Shown here piece by piece: positions 12,681 to 23,775 of a stretch of DNA of 64,000 bases. Both the position numbers and the translations under genes were made by a program. Origin of the DNA: Drosophila miranda (taxonomy: Eukaryota > Arthropoda > Insecta > Diptera > Drosophilidae); the NCBI RefSeq assembly GCF_003369915.1, contig NC_046674.1, forward strand, positions 29,887,657 to 29,951,656, written 5' to 3'. Positions within the stretch are counted from its first letter, which is position 1. The number at the start of each line of letters is the position of its first letter. Below the pieces are notes generated by a model. That model was not told where the DNA came from and made no database searches. It saw only the letters and a program-made list of their open reading frames with translations.

Positions 12681-12941
12681 TACCTCGCTTAGCGGTCTAT
12701 TCAATTGGCATCCAATTGCGGTTTTTGAAATTATGCGATGACTCTTTATTGGGTAGGGATGGCGATGAAGATGAGGATGCTGATGGGAGTGTGCTCCCTA
12801 GAGTGTGCTCTTTTCTATGTATATTCTTCAATATGTATTTGGCTAGCCAATCGTGGTTTTATTCAGATTGTTCGGTATGCTCTGTATTTCACATTCTAAT
12901 ACAAGAGGTAGGGCTCTTTGTGGATGCCTCTGTCGCGGCCG

Positions 12942-13649
12942 CTACCGGTGCTGGTCCTCATCCTGGCCCCCCTCTTGGGGATATTCCTGACGCAGCATAT
13001 GCTGCTCTTCCTGTCCAGCAGGAGGCCAGTGCAAATTATGCCTTGGCTCTGGCGGCCAGACCACATCCTCGGCCACATGAAGATTGAGCTCCCGCAGGAA
13101 AAGGATGGAAAGTCGTCGCAGCCATTGAAGCTCCTCCTCCTGTCGCGCCAATTGCACCACATCATGATCCAGTTGCGGGGCCCCCCTTGATGGCCCCATC
13201 GGACCGTTTGTGGACATGCGACGGGCGAGGCCGCCGTCATCCCCGCCGGCATCGGGCAGCCCACTGACTTGGCTCTCGAACATGGTCGCCTCGTAGCGTA
13301 GTCGCGTCTGGTGCACCATGTTGCGGATAAGGCGCGCATGGGTTCGAGAGCGGCGCACACTCTCGCTGAAGACCCTTATCTGGTTGGTGCGGTGCTCGGG
13401 GCTCATGAAGCGGTTCTCGTGCACCCGCTCGATGTCCTCGTCGATGGCCAGCAGTGCGCTGTGGGCCAGCTCTCGCTCCTGCTCGGATCTCATCAGCCGT
13501 GCGAGTGAGACGTACCCCCGCCGCAGCTCCATCAGGACATCCAGGACCATCAGCATCGAAGCGTCCTTTTCCGATGCACTCTCCCGAGCGCCCGTTCCGC
13601 GGCTGGTGCTGGGCCTCGACTCATCCTCCTGCTGTTCATTGGCGGCCAT
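12942..13649 (-). CDS. Unrecognised 235-residue protein, single exon
   Basis: This is an uninterrupted GC-rich frame with codon use like the confirmed genes in this window. The N-terminal 30 residues are acidic and serine-rich. Residues about 30-130 are predominantly helical and charged (rich in Leu, Glu and Arg, with heptad-like spacing), suggesting a coiled coil. Residues 165-205 form a second helical stretch containing LARQEEELQWLRRL. The last 30 residues are Gln/Glu/Pro-rich. The ATG at 13649 is preceded by a favourable 'caatATGg'-type context. No family is recognised. A LINE sits 136 bases upstream in the same orientation. Overlapping frames on the plus strand (12605-13774) look like shadows. 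An additional upstream exon cannot be excluded. Confidence 0.6.
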   Translation of the reverse strand: MAANEQQEDESRPSTSRGTGARESASEKDASMLMVLDVLMELRRGYVSLARLMRSEQERELAHSALLAIDEDIERVHENRFMSPEHRTNQIRVFSESVRRSRTHARLIRNMVHQTRLRYEATMFESQVSGLPDAGGDDGGLARRMSTNGPMGPSRGAPQLDHDVVQLARQEEELQWLRRLSILFLRELNLHVAEDVVWPPEPRHNLHWPPAGQEEQHMLRQEYPQEGGQDEDQHR

Positions 13650-13772
13650 TGTACTTCCTGCAATCGAAAGGAAGTGCGGAAAATTTTGAATTTTGTATTG
13701 GGTTCCGGAACAGATATGTTTTTGGTATTTTGTATTGTTTGCAAGGACAGGCTCTGGTGATATGTATACACT

Positions 13773-13785
13773 GACAGACGGACTA
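13773..13785. repeat. Target-site duplication of the LINE (left copy)
   Basis: The 13 bases GACAGACGGACTA are repeated exactly at 19290-19302, directly flanking the LINE on both sides. Confidence 0.9.
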
Positions 13786-13903
13786 GGTTAGGTTAGGTTG
13801 AGGCGGCTGCCGGGCTCGCTCGGAACCCGTCACACTTAGGCCGGTTTCGGCCCGTTGTGATACCGCATAGGATCATTTCCTTCCTGCGTTGTGAGACTTC
13901 CTG

Positions 13904-15466
13904 TCAGCAATTATCCCAGCCAGATGCTCTCACAAAGTTCGCTATCCTCCTGGGACATAGTTTGGACATCTCTGAGATGTCGTGTAGAAAGGCTGAGCCC
14001 AGGTGCTGTAGCCTTCTTCTGCTGAGAGCTGGGCAGGAGCAGAACAGATGTTCCACTGTCTCCTCCTCTTCCTCGTCTCTACAGCTGCGACAAAAATCGT
14101 TATGTGGGGCCCCCAGCCTGTTAGCGTGGGTGCCTATTAGCCAGTGTCCCGTGAGGGAACGTGTGACCACGCTGCACCTTTTCCTGCTTAACTTGAGGAG
14201 CTCGGAGGTGCGCTTCATGTCCATGGTCGGCCATGTTTGCCGAGTTGTGCGACATCGTGGCACTGTTTGCCACATATCGTTGTTTAGTCGCTTGTATTGC
14301 TCCCTTATAATGAGCTTACAGGTGGCCATTGGCATACAGATATCCTCCTTGTCTTGGAGAAGGGGGATTGTAGTGCCAGATCTGGCCAGCTCGTCCGCTA
14401 TACAGTTGCCCTCGATGTTCCGGTGGCCCGGGACCCAAATCAGGCTAATAGCAAATTGCTGAGCCATCTCGTGCAGAGATTTGCGGCAGTCTGCCACGGT
14501 GGCCGAGTTCGAGGAAATCGCGCTCAGCGATTTGATCGCAGCCTGGCTGTCGCTATAAATGTTTAGCTTGGTTGCCGTGACGGCAGCCGCTTGTAGGCAG
14601 TCTAGAGCCTCCCTGATTGCTATGACTTCCGCTTGAAAGACACTGCAATGATCTGGGAGTCTGAAGGAATGCCTTATGCTTAGCTGTTCAGAGTAGATTC
14701 CCCCTCCGACTCTGTCGTCCAGCTTTGATCCATCTGTGAAGATGTTTATGGCCCCATCTGGGCCTGGGAGTCCCTCGAGCCATTCGTCTCTGTGAGGGAT
14801 GATTGTGTCGAAGGGAGTGTCTGTGTACTCTCTTGGAACTTGGTAGTCTGTTTTTGAGGGGACGGTACTGCTATTATTTAATATGGCTGAGTGACCTATG
14901 CACTGTGTCACCCATTGATCTGAGTCTCTTAGACGTATTGCTGCTGCTTCTGCCCGTTCCTTTCCTGCGAGGTCAAGGCTCTGTAGGCATAGGATGGCAT
15001 TTAGCGCATCATTTGGGGTGGTGCGAAGAGCTCCGCTGATGCATAGGGCGGCAGTCCGCTGGACTTTGCCCAGTTGCTTGGTGATCGCCCTTTTTGATAG
15101 GGCCGGCCACCACACCGTAACTCCGTAGAGTAGTATTGGTCTAACTATAGCTTGATATATCCATTGGACTATGCTTGGGATCATACCCCATCTTAGCCCA
15201 ATAGCTTTTTTGCATGTGTAGAGTGCAGTCATTGCCTTCTTCACTCTGTCTTTGACATTCAGGTTCCAGCTAAGCTTCTTGTCAATTACCAACCCTAAGT
15301 AACTGGCACTGTCGCTAAAGGAGAGCCTGCATCCTTGTAGTATTGGAGGGTTGAGGGGCGGGACCTTGTATTTATTTGTGAATAGTACGAGTTCCGTTTT
15401 TGAGGGATTTACTCCCAGACCGCGCGATTCTGTCCAATCCGACAGTTGCGCTAGCTTTGTGGACAT
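13904..15466 (-). pseudogene. LINE ORF2, 3' part: end of reverse transcriptase, RNase H and C-terminal Cys motif
   Basis: This 520-residue frame continues ORF2 after a one-base break near 15495. It opens with the thumb region after the YADD box (residues 1-120). RNase H follows at about residues 235-350 (IFTDGSKLDD, FQAEVIAIREAL, YSDSQAAI, WVPGHRNIEGNCIADELA), supplying the D-E-D-H/D catalytic set. A Cys-rich tail (FCRSCRDEEEEE, then LFCSCPAL) lies at about residues 455-480. It ends in a stop 118 bases before the element's 3' end. It would be part of a single polyprotein if the upstream break is a sequence error. Confidence 0.8.
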
Positions 15467-16610
15467 TAAGTCGCACAGTGTTTGGGGGTATTTCCCGAGA
15501 AGATAATCGCAACGTCGTCCGCATAGGCCACGACATTGCAGCCCCCCCCTTCTAGGTCACATAGAATCTTGTTGACTGCTATGTTCCACAGAAGAGGAGA
15601 CAGGACACCACCTTGCGGGGTGCCTCTGTTGACATACCTTGACTGGGCGGACGATCCCATCGATGATGTCACCGTCCTGCATGTGAGCAATTGATCAATG
15701 AGCATCACCAAGTGACGGTCCACCCCCAGGTCAGTCAGGGCTTCTGTAATGGCGCCCGGTACAACGTTGTTGAAAGCTCCCTCAATATCGAGAAAGGCTA
15801 TGAGTGAGTACTCTTTGTGATGCAGAGATTTCTCTACCGCTGAGATCACTTCATGAAGAGCCGTTTCCGTGGATTTTCCTTTCCGGTAGGCATGCTGTGC
15901 GCCTGACAGCAACTGAGGGTGTATAGTTGTCCTCAGTTGCAGCCCGACGAGTCTCTCAAAGGTTTTGAGAAGGAAGGACGATAGGCTGATTGGTCTAAAG
16001 TCTTTTGCAGCTGAGTGCGAGGCTTTCCCAGCTTTGGGAATGAAGACTATCTTTGCCTTAAGCCATGTTCGCGGGATTGTACCCACAGCCAGTATCTTCC
16101 TGAAGATACCTTGTAGCCAGTTGATGGCCGTATCCCCGGCCTTCTGAAGTTGGGCCGGGATTACCTGGTCTGGGCCTGGCGATTTGAACGGGTTGAAGCT
16201 GTTTATTGCCCAGCTTATGTTACCTTTTGTGAGGATGTGATCCATCGAGGTTACCGGTCCCTCTCCTGGAAGATGTGCCGTCTCGATGGTTGTGCACCCT
16301 GGAAAATGTGTGTCTAGTAGAATCTGCAGGGACTCCTCACTGGAGTTAGTCCACGTGCCGTCATTCCTTTTAAGATACCCTACCGAGGGGTTAGTTTTTG
16401 AGAGAATCTTGCGAAGCCTTGCGGCCTCTGACGTTTCCTCAATTTCCGAGCAAAATTTTTGCCAAGAGGCCCTTTTTGCTTTCCTTGTTTCCTTTTTATA
16501 TAGTGACAGACTGATTTTGTAGTCTGCCCAGTGGCTCTCCTCGTTCGCGCTTTTGGCCCTATTGAAGAGGGTCCTGCAGCTTTTACGTAGGATGTCTATT
16601 TGTTTTGACC
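15466..16610 (-). pseudogene. LINE ORF2, central part: reverse transcriptase
   Basis: The reverse transcriptase core shows the order FIPKAGK, DFRPISLSSFLLK, AYRKGKSTETAL, AFLDIEGAFNNV, GTPQGGVLSPLLWNIAVN and AYADDVAII, i.e. the conserved blocks including the catalytic aspartates. The open frame extends upstream of the internal methionine at 16245 to the break near 16615, where the endonuclease frame stops. A one-base shift in a run of six G (plus strand, 16615-16620) separates the two. A second break near 15495 separates this part from the RNase H part. Confidence 0.82.
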
Positions 16611-17492
16611 ACCAGGGGGGTTTCTTTTTCCCCTAGGTTTTCTAGAGGGGCACGCTGCCGCGAAGGCTTTGTTGCATGCCTCTGTGAACCTGTTCACTAG
16701 GCGATCTAGGTCGTCTTTTGTGTCAGGGCATGATGGTGCTTTGGAGGGGAGTAAGTCCTCCAGGGCTGAGCTATATTTTTCCCAGTTGGCTTTCCTGGGA
16801 TTAATATAGTCCTTAGGTTTCGGACACTCGAGGGATAGTGTGGTCTCGATGTATCTGTGGTCAGAGAAAGAGTGGTCATCAAGGACTTGCCAACTCTTGA
16901 CTATGTCTAACAGGTTGGAAGACACTAGGGTGATGTCAATAACCTCCTGTCGATTTTTAATTATAAAAGTGGGGTCGTTGCCCCGATTACAAATAAGTAG
17001 ATTTGAGTTGAGGATGAAGCTGAAAAGTGACTCACCCCTTACATTTGTGTTCGAGCTCCCCCATTGAGTGTGGTGAGCGTTGGCATCGCAACCTATTAAT
17101 AGGTCTATGTCCGACCTCTCGCTGTCGCTGGCTAGTTTGCGAACCAGGTCGTTGGGAGGATCGTTTCCCTCATGGGCCATGTAGGACGACATCAGCCTTA
17201 GATGTGTCCCTTTCAGCTCTAGGCTTGCCGCCGTGTTGTCGCTATCGCTATAGTTATGGAGCAGAAAGATATTAAGGTGCTTTCTGGCGAGAATGCAGGT
17301 GCGGGTTTTACCTTCATGTTGAGCTACAATTATCTTGTACTCCTTCGACCCTAGTCCACAAACCTTGTCTCCCACTATCCAAGGTTCCTGGATCAGGGCT
17401 ACGTCTGCTCCGCTCTCTTCGAGGCGGAGTATAAGAGCAGCGGATGCCGCTTTACAGTGGTGGAGATTGATCTGAAGGAGCCTCAAGGACAT
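16596..17492 (-). pseudogene. LINE ORF2, 5' part: apurinic-type endonuclease
   Basis: This is an APE-type endonuclease domain starting at the methionine of MSLRLLQINLHHCKAA (17492), overlapping the end of ORF1 by about 41 bases in another frame. Visible signatures are LIQEPWI, LLIGCDANAHHTQWGS, DITLVSS and DDHSFSDHRYI, the usual N, E, D, N and H positions of LINE endonucleases. It makes the target-site nick during retrotransposition. The frame runs into a stop just past a homopolymer. Confidence 0.82.
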
Positions 17493-18971
17493 CCTTAGTG
17501 TTCTCCACCACTGTAATGTCGGCATCCGGATCGTCCTCGACTTCCTCGTGGCAACACATCGCCTCGAAGTCGCATCTCAGCGTGCCATCGGTGGAGTAGC
17601 CCTCTGGGTCTATCTCTGTGTGATCGTCGGGTGCTTCGATCTCCGAGGCAGCGTCCTGCTCAACTGGCTTGTCGACAGGACGTGCCTCGGCCGCCGCATC
17701 CGACTTGTAGACCTTTACGGTCACAGAGCTGAACCCAAAATTGAGCTCGCCTTTGGCAGCCTCAATCGGGGCCAGCGACTCTTTGTTGAGGACGACCACC
17801 GCCTGGTTTGTGGGGCCCTGTGTCGTCTCAACTTTGACCACCTTCCAATCCGCTGTTGGGAGGTGGGGGTTGCATCTTTGCAACATTTTTAGGATGCGCT
17901 CCGGCTCCTTCATGGAGGCGGGCACCCAGACTCTCGCCCTTGGTCTACTGGGCACTTCGCTCCAGTCTACAGCGACGAGCTTCGCCCCTGGGTAGACTTC
18001 CCCGACTTGCGCTACCGCTGCTTTGTACAGCTGTACGGAGCGCTCGTCTTCACAGGCTACGATTTTTATGCAGCCCTGGTACCAGCCCATGTCTTTGCAG
18101 ACGGGGGGGGTCCAGGCTGCTTTTCCAGCAGCTCGAAGCAGCGGTCGGCCAGTGCCGCTTCCACCCACTTCCACTGGTTTCTAGGTATCCGGGAGTCCGC
18201 GCTGCCTTTGTCCAGGACGCCAATCAGCGTCCTTTCTCTGGCAATCTGCGCGAATGATGTGTTAGGCAGCACTCTGGAGCGCTTCGGTGTCGGCCCCGGA
18301 GTCTCTTGTGAGCGCTGCCTTTTTGGCTGAGGTGCTTCCTTCTTCGGTGCTTCCTTGCCAAAGTTCGGCAGCACCTTCGAGGCCCACTCAACCTTCTTTA
18401 TCCATTTGTCCGTCGGGCTGGACATCTGGCTTGCGTTCTGCCGACGGAGTATATTGCCAGCACTCCTTCTATCGGCATATGTAAAAGATTTGGCTTGGAC
18501 ACTAGTAGATGGTGACTCATCACCCGCCACTTTACCAGCAGGCAGAGCAGCCGCAGGATTGCATAGCCACTCTGCCAAGGTATCGATTTTGGGAGCCAAT
18601 TCACCACCCACCCCGACACCGGGATGGGACCCCTTTGGGCTCTCCCTAGCATCTTCCGCCGCGCAGGTTTTCCCTGCTGATTTGCGGGTCGGGCCAGGCC
18701 TTTGGGCCGCTGCCTTCCCCTGTTTGGGATTGCTCCCTGTTGGCATTTGGGGAGTGCCAGACTCATTTTTTTTGTTTTTAAATTCTTCCATTCTTTTCCC
18801 ACGAGCTGCAGAGAAGGGGTACGGTCCGTCCGGGCAGAGATCCACGTTGCCCGGATAAGGCATACTTAGAACAGGGGGCTGCCAAGTCCCTGAGCTCTCC
18901 GTTAACGACTGGGCTAGTTTTATATACCGGGCCCCCAGCCAGGCTGACTCTCGGCACGGGTCGAATAACAC
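17452..18971 (-). pseudogene. LINE ORF1 (gag-like), one frame break
   Basis: The N-terminal portion (18971 to about 18110) is rich in Lys, Pro and Gln, typical of nucleic-acid-binding LINE ORF1 proteins. The C-terminal portion (about 18110-17452) is a folded domain (WYQGCIKIVACEDERSV, RVWVPASMKEPERILKMLQ) ending in an acidic tail. The two lie in different frames, joined at a run of eight G on the plus strand (18103-18110). I see no CCHC knuckles. A one-base length difference in this run would make the protein continuous. Confidence 0.75.
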
Positions 18972-19289
18972 TCTTAGTCCGGCCCGGTGTGAGCTGAATG
19001 TGGGGGGTTGGGATGTGGGTAGGTAGTGTGTAGGGATAGGGGAGTGTGTGAGCTACTTATACGAGGCGGCACCACAAGCGCATCGTCAGTGTTGCTACTT
19101 CGCGAACACCCGCTGGCTGTCCGGGGCTGCTTATTTTCGGTACTCTCCCTAGGGATGTCCGATTATTCGCAGCTGACCTACCTATATGACCTGTATATAG
19201 GTAGGTCGTTCGCTATCCGCAACCTGCGACCCGTCCGGTGGCCTCAGCTAGGCCCCCTTTGAGCCACCTCACGAGCTCATCAGACCAGA

Positions 19290-19302
19290 GACAGACGGAC
19301 TA
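19290..19302. repeat. Target-site duplication of the LINE (right copy)
   Basis: This is an exact repeat of GACAGACGGACTA at 13773-13785. Confidence 0.9.
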
Positions 19303-22226
19303 ACTGTTAGATCATATACGACTACTTGGATGCTAATTGGATATATTATTTAAAGGTGCTTCAAACTAACGTTGGGCTTTCGAATAAGCCCCAAATCATC
19401 AATAGTTATCTCCCTTTGTTACGTTAAATACCACTTTAAAATGGTAGCTTTGCAGTGAATAGAAGGTACATCGATGCATGAATATGGTATTAAGTTGTAT
19501 GTATAGGAAGCTGGTTTGATACGATACATAAGCCGTGCACAATTTTGTCGTCACAATTAGAAATTGAGCCAGTTGGACTGCGGGTAGGGTATCCTACGCT
19601 GTTCAAATTAGGGTCTAAAGACATGGTGAAAGCCTCTACTAATTGCGATGGAAGATGATACTAACATTATTCAAAAAAATCTCTATTTATAGAGATTACA
19701 AGAGGGAAAAAAAGTGCTGAGTCTGTAAGAATACGCTAAAATAGAATTGGAATAATATGGACTTAATATTATATTATTGTTTGGTGTGTGGTTGGGCAAT
19801 AGTGATGATCAGCAATTGGACCAGTGTTTTTTTCCCTCTGAGGAACGATCGCATTGTCAGCAGAATTCTCTGCGGTGGCAATTAGGATTGACCCAGCTAG
19901 AGTTCTGCGTAGTGAGGTTTCCCGGTGAATGGGTAAACTTTGTTTATTCGATTAGTCTTAGAAAAAAAGTGCAATAAACCAGTCATTCACAAACCAACCC
20001 ATACTGATCGAGGAATGTTTTCAACAGCTCAAACAGCTTGGTGCACACAAAACCGTAATAAATATATAAATAAATGGGGTGGGTACCAGGCGAGAGGCAA
20101 ACGAAAAGGCTAATTTCCTCGCCAAGAAAAGAGAAAATAAACCATGAATCGACACCGCTTTGATCGGACTTAGATCGGAAATTATAGCTAAATAGGACGA
20201 CAAAGAGAATGCCCTGCACTATATTGAAGGAGATCTCAACATTTTGTGGGAGCAACTGCGACCCCCTCACAGGATTTAGGAAATGATACCCAGCAAAGTG
20301 CTAAATTTGATTAAAATCCGAAATATATTCGGCACATAATCCTAGACCTAACCCTGCATAATCCTATTGTTCTACATATGCATGCACATATTTACATATA
20401 TTTAAATATATGTATATGTATATATGTACATATACTGCAATACATCCTTTTAATAAAAAAAAAAAATTAAAATAATGGGCGAAAATTGTGGCCACCCCTA
20501 CTTAAATTTTTGCAGACAGGAGATATATCTGACAATTGTCAAGTGTGTTTTTTTTTTACATACAAATTATTTTTGTTCAAATACTAAAGAGATCAAAATC
20601 TCTGCTTATTTCTGCGAAAATTTTTCAGATGTGTAAATTGTAAAGTTCTATAATTGGATGTGAATTATTAGAAGAGGTAAGTTCTATGAATATTTGGACA
20701 GTAAACTTATTATATTTTGTGATTCAATACCGATAGCCAACACAATGTACGTAACCTCCCTTTTTTCGGGAAGTTTTAAAATCACTTCCGAATTCGGGTG
20801 TGGCCACTCAATTTGGTCCGGGTGTGGCCATAACTTTTTTTTACAAATACATCAAAATAATGTAGCAGTGCTAACTTCTAGTGACACTATACTCGTACAT
20901 ATACTATTAGTTCTTAAGCACACTGTAATTGCTTCAAAGGTGACTATGTTGAAACCGTTGAGCTTTTATACTCAATGGCTACCAGCGAGAATGAAATGGA
21001 CGAGGACGAGCGTCACCCAATCGTGGTATATCCAGATCCGACTTGGCCACGTCAAAGAAGCTCCAATGAAGTCACAGCCATCTACTTCTTCAGTTTCCTC
21101 TCTTCAGCTTCCATTTTAGATCAAATCAGTCCTCGCATAGTGGCACCCCAAATAAACCATTTACTCACGGACGTAAGCCAGTCAATGCAGAGCGCACTTC
21201 TCACTTCAAAAAACGTGCTAACTAAAAAATAAAGTGAAAAAAGAATCCAAGGCGGCAATAGGTATAGGTTTTATGTTATGGTCACAAGCTATGAGCTAAA
21301 AAAAAAGCGCTGACCACACCCGAACCACTTCCCCTAATAATAATAAATAAATAAATAGTCATTGTTGGGCTACGCAGCCCGATATAACCCAGTAATACAT
21401 AGTCAGTGGTGCAGAAGTAGAGTAAATCCTATTATTGTTCGTTGTTTTTTTTCACTACCCGCTGTACCACATTGTAATCTACTGGTCAAAACAATAAGTT
21501 AATAGTTATGGTGATAATCTGCTATGAAATAGCTGAAATGTTTTCGACTGCATGGCTGCCAATAGTTTATATATTAAAAGGTAACAGTCTTGGCAAAAAT
21601 TTAAATAAATGAAAGCGGAGAACCCTCTTTATTTTTTTTCAAAACTAAAATTTTTTTGGATGGGCATTTTTGATCTGGTAAAAATTCAATTAAATCAAAT
21701 TAAGTCACTGGTGTCATTGAACGATTTTAATGGTTTGATCAGGATTTGGTAAAGATTACTTGGATTTTATTGACTTCTTGTATATTTAAGCACACGAGTG
21801 CTACAAAAAATTCTTTAGATGGGCTGAACTGCTGATTGCCATTAACCTTCAAAAAGAAGGGAAAAGTCTTCGCAAAAGTACGCTCGGTATGTGTTGTTCA
21901 GAATGCCTCTTAATCAAACGTGCTTACACAAAAAATGGGTACCCGCATCGACAGTCTTGAAGAAAAAAATTTGTTCATGTCTCCAAAGCCATTTCCGCTC
22001 AAATTGGCAACGCAATATTATCTCAGACGGTTCGTCGGAGTTACAGCCGGTACAAACAAATGGTTATGCACGGAGGCCGGTGTATAGTGGTTGGGGCTTT
22101 GTAGAATTTCGGTATTTATTAATTTGACCACACGATCACAAACTTTATATTCGAAGTAAAAAATGCCCTTGTTAAACATTTGCGTTATCTGCTCTTGGTA
22201 AGAAAACTAAAAGTGAATTGAATTTT
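19303..22226. other. AT-rich stretch without recognised genes
   Basis: No gene is recognised. It contains an ATAC/TATG-rich palindromic microsatellite at 20385-20430, poly-A near 20455, two nearby copies of the word CGGGTGTGGCCA near 20798 and 20820 with an inverted echo (gaccacacccgaa) near 21313, and a TAA/TAAA repeat near 21335. ORFs at 20694-21232 lack recognisable motifs. It probably consists of old repeat remnants. Confidence 0.4.
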
Positions 22227-22487
22227 TATACACGATACCCAAAATGCGTATATGGTATGAGTAGGGGTATGTTAGATTTGTGGTGAAAGTGGATGTGTTT
22301 TAGTTTATGAACTAACGTTCAGAAGGAAGCGTGTGAGTCCTGGCTCAATCGACTCCGCTATTGATGCTGATCAAGAATATATATAATTCATGGGGTCGGA
22401 AACGCTTTCTTGTGGGCGTTACACACATCAATTTTCCGCGAAAATCTAATATACCACTATACTTGTTTTGAATATCGGGTATAAAAA
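22227..22487. mobile_element. DINE-1 foldback fragment (two 5' ends head to head)
   Basis: The left half (22227-22335) reads as a DINE-1 5' end on the plus strand: a decayed ATACCCGATA palindrome, then gttagatttgtggtgaaagtggatgtg. The right half (22336-22487) reads as a DINE-1 5' end on the minus strand: tatacccgatattcaaaacaag, then taatattagattttcgcgg and the 'ttgatcagcatcaatagcggag' signature. The halves face each other, giving an inverted-repeat arrangement. Confidence 0.7.
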
Positions 22488-23775
22488 TCATCGCCTCAGT
22501 AGCTAAATAGTACCTAATAAAATCGCTAAAATATTTATAGAACGTTAATATTAAAGTGTTTATTTTGTTTATCTTCACGCTGCAAAGATGATCTATTCAT
22601 AAACTAACATTTGGAACTAGAAAATTAAACTTTAAATAAATGAATTAATATCCCTTAGCTGTAGGCTCAAACAACATACTGAGGGCCAGTACATTCTGCG
22701 AAATCTTCATCATGGCATATGCTATTATTTGAAGCATTTGTCATTGGTTTCTTGATGTTTTATAATTTTCTATTACTATGTAGTGATGCGTTATGCCTAG
22801 GAGAGCCCTTTTCCAAAAACACAAATCGACTGTTTTACATATCTATAATAATAATATCTATAATCTATTGAATCTATAATATCTATTGATGGCATGGCAC
22901 ATTTAAACGGACTTTAGTTTGTGCGGCTCCACATGAGCAAACCTAAAGTAGATACTTTTCAAGCCTACACGTAATTGGTTTGGACTTCCCATCGATTGTT
23001 CGTATACTTCTTCTCTAATTGCTTACTTTTTATGCAGAAATAAATTTTTGAGAGAAAAGCTCAAAAGAGCTTTCACCAGCTCTGGGCTTGGTGCCTTTTT
23101 AATTCAGAATACATTTGAAGATAAAGTACTGATGGTAGATATATATTATAAATCCATACTATGTTATATGACCAATTTGCTTTCTGCTTTTTCAGAATTT
23201 TCTTCATAGAAACAGTACAAATACCTCTTATAAAAAATAACCTCAATCGGTTTTTATAGCCTTATTTATACATTTATTTCTTATATCCAACAGTTGTGCG
23301 CTATTTTTTACTGGAGGCTGCCTGGCAACAGAGGGTCATAGCTGCTATGTATATCAAAGGGTTCGTCCCTTCGGCTGCTGCTGTTCGTCCTCCTCCTCTT
23401 CTTTTTCAGTCGATTTTTCGGAGACCGGCGGGAGTTGCTCTCTCTCTCTCTCTCTCTTTCATCAGGTGCAGGCAATTAAAAATGTATTGAAAATTGATTT
23501 TTATGCGACGGGCCATCCCTGATGCCCATCTGCAAACTGATGCAGTAGTCGGTGGCCGTTGGCATTCCCAGTGGTCATCACTGTCCCCGATTGTCAACGT
23601 TGTCTGCGTTGGCCAGACATCTACCTGCTCCTGCTCTTGCTTCTCCCACTGCTCTTGCTGCCGATTTAATTGCAACGTTTAAAAATTTCCTTAATTTTGC
23701 GCCGTGACTTTGTTCTGCACTGTTTGCCTGGCCGCACTCTCCTCCTGTTTCTCAGTTCCTGCCCCTGTTTCCTGT
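22488..23775. other. Intergenic region including the probable mei-9 3' UTR
   Basis: From 23775 downward this is 3' flanking sequence of mei-9 on the minus strand. It contains a (TC)n/(GA)n microsatellite at about 23436-23460. No further gene is recognised. Short ORFs at 23296-23682 are low complexity or antisense. Confidence 0.45.

Larger units (their letters stand above)
13786..19289 (-). mobile_element. LOA-clade non-LTR retrotransposon (bilbo/TRIM-like), nearly complete
   Basis: The element is 5504 bases long and lies on the minus strand. In order it has a 5' region (19289-18972), a gag-like ORF1, and an ORF2 with endonuclease, reverse transcriptase (FADD-box variant AYADDVAII) and RNase H. 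A short 3' UTR (13903-13786) ends in a CCTAA-type tail. Reverse transcriptase followed by RNase H in a Drosophila LINE is characteristic of the LOA and I clades. The C-terminal Cys motif HNDFCRSCRDEEEEETVEH also fits. A perfect 13 bp target duplication indicates a recent insertion. The ORFs are interrupted only by three single-base indels. Confidence 0.88.

Noticed and set aside
12605-13190. Plus-strand ORFs of 90-160 residues opposite the 235-residue gene
   Set aside because: They overlap the better-supported minus-strand frame in GC-rich sequence, and their content is Pro/Ala/Arg-rich as expected of an antisense shadow.
20694-21232. Two overlapping plus-strand ORFs (141 and 85 residues)
   Set aside because: There are no recognisable motifs or splice support, and the surroundings are AT-rich repeat-like sequence. 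A decayed gene cannot be excluded.
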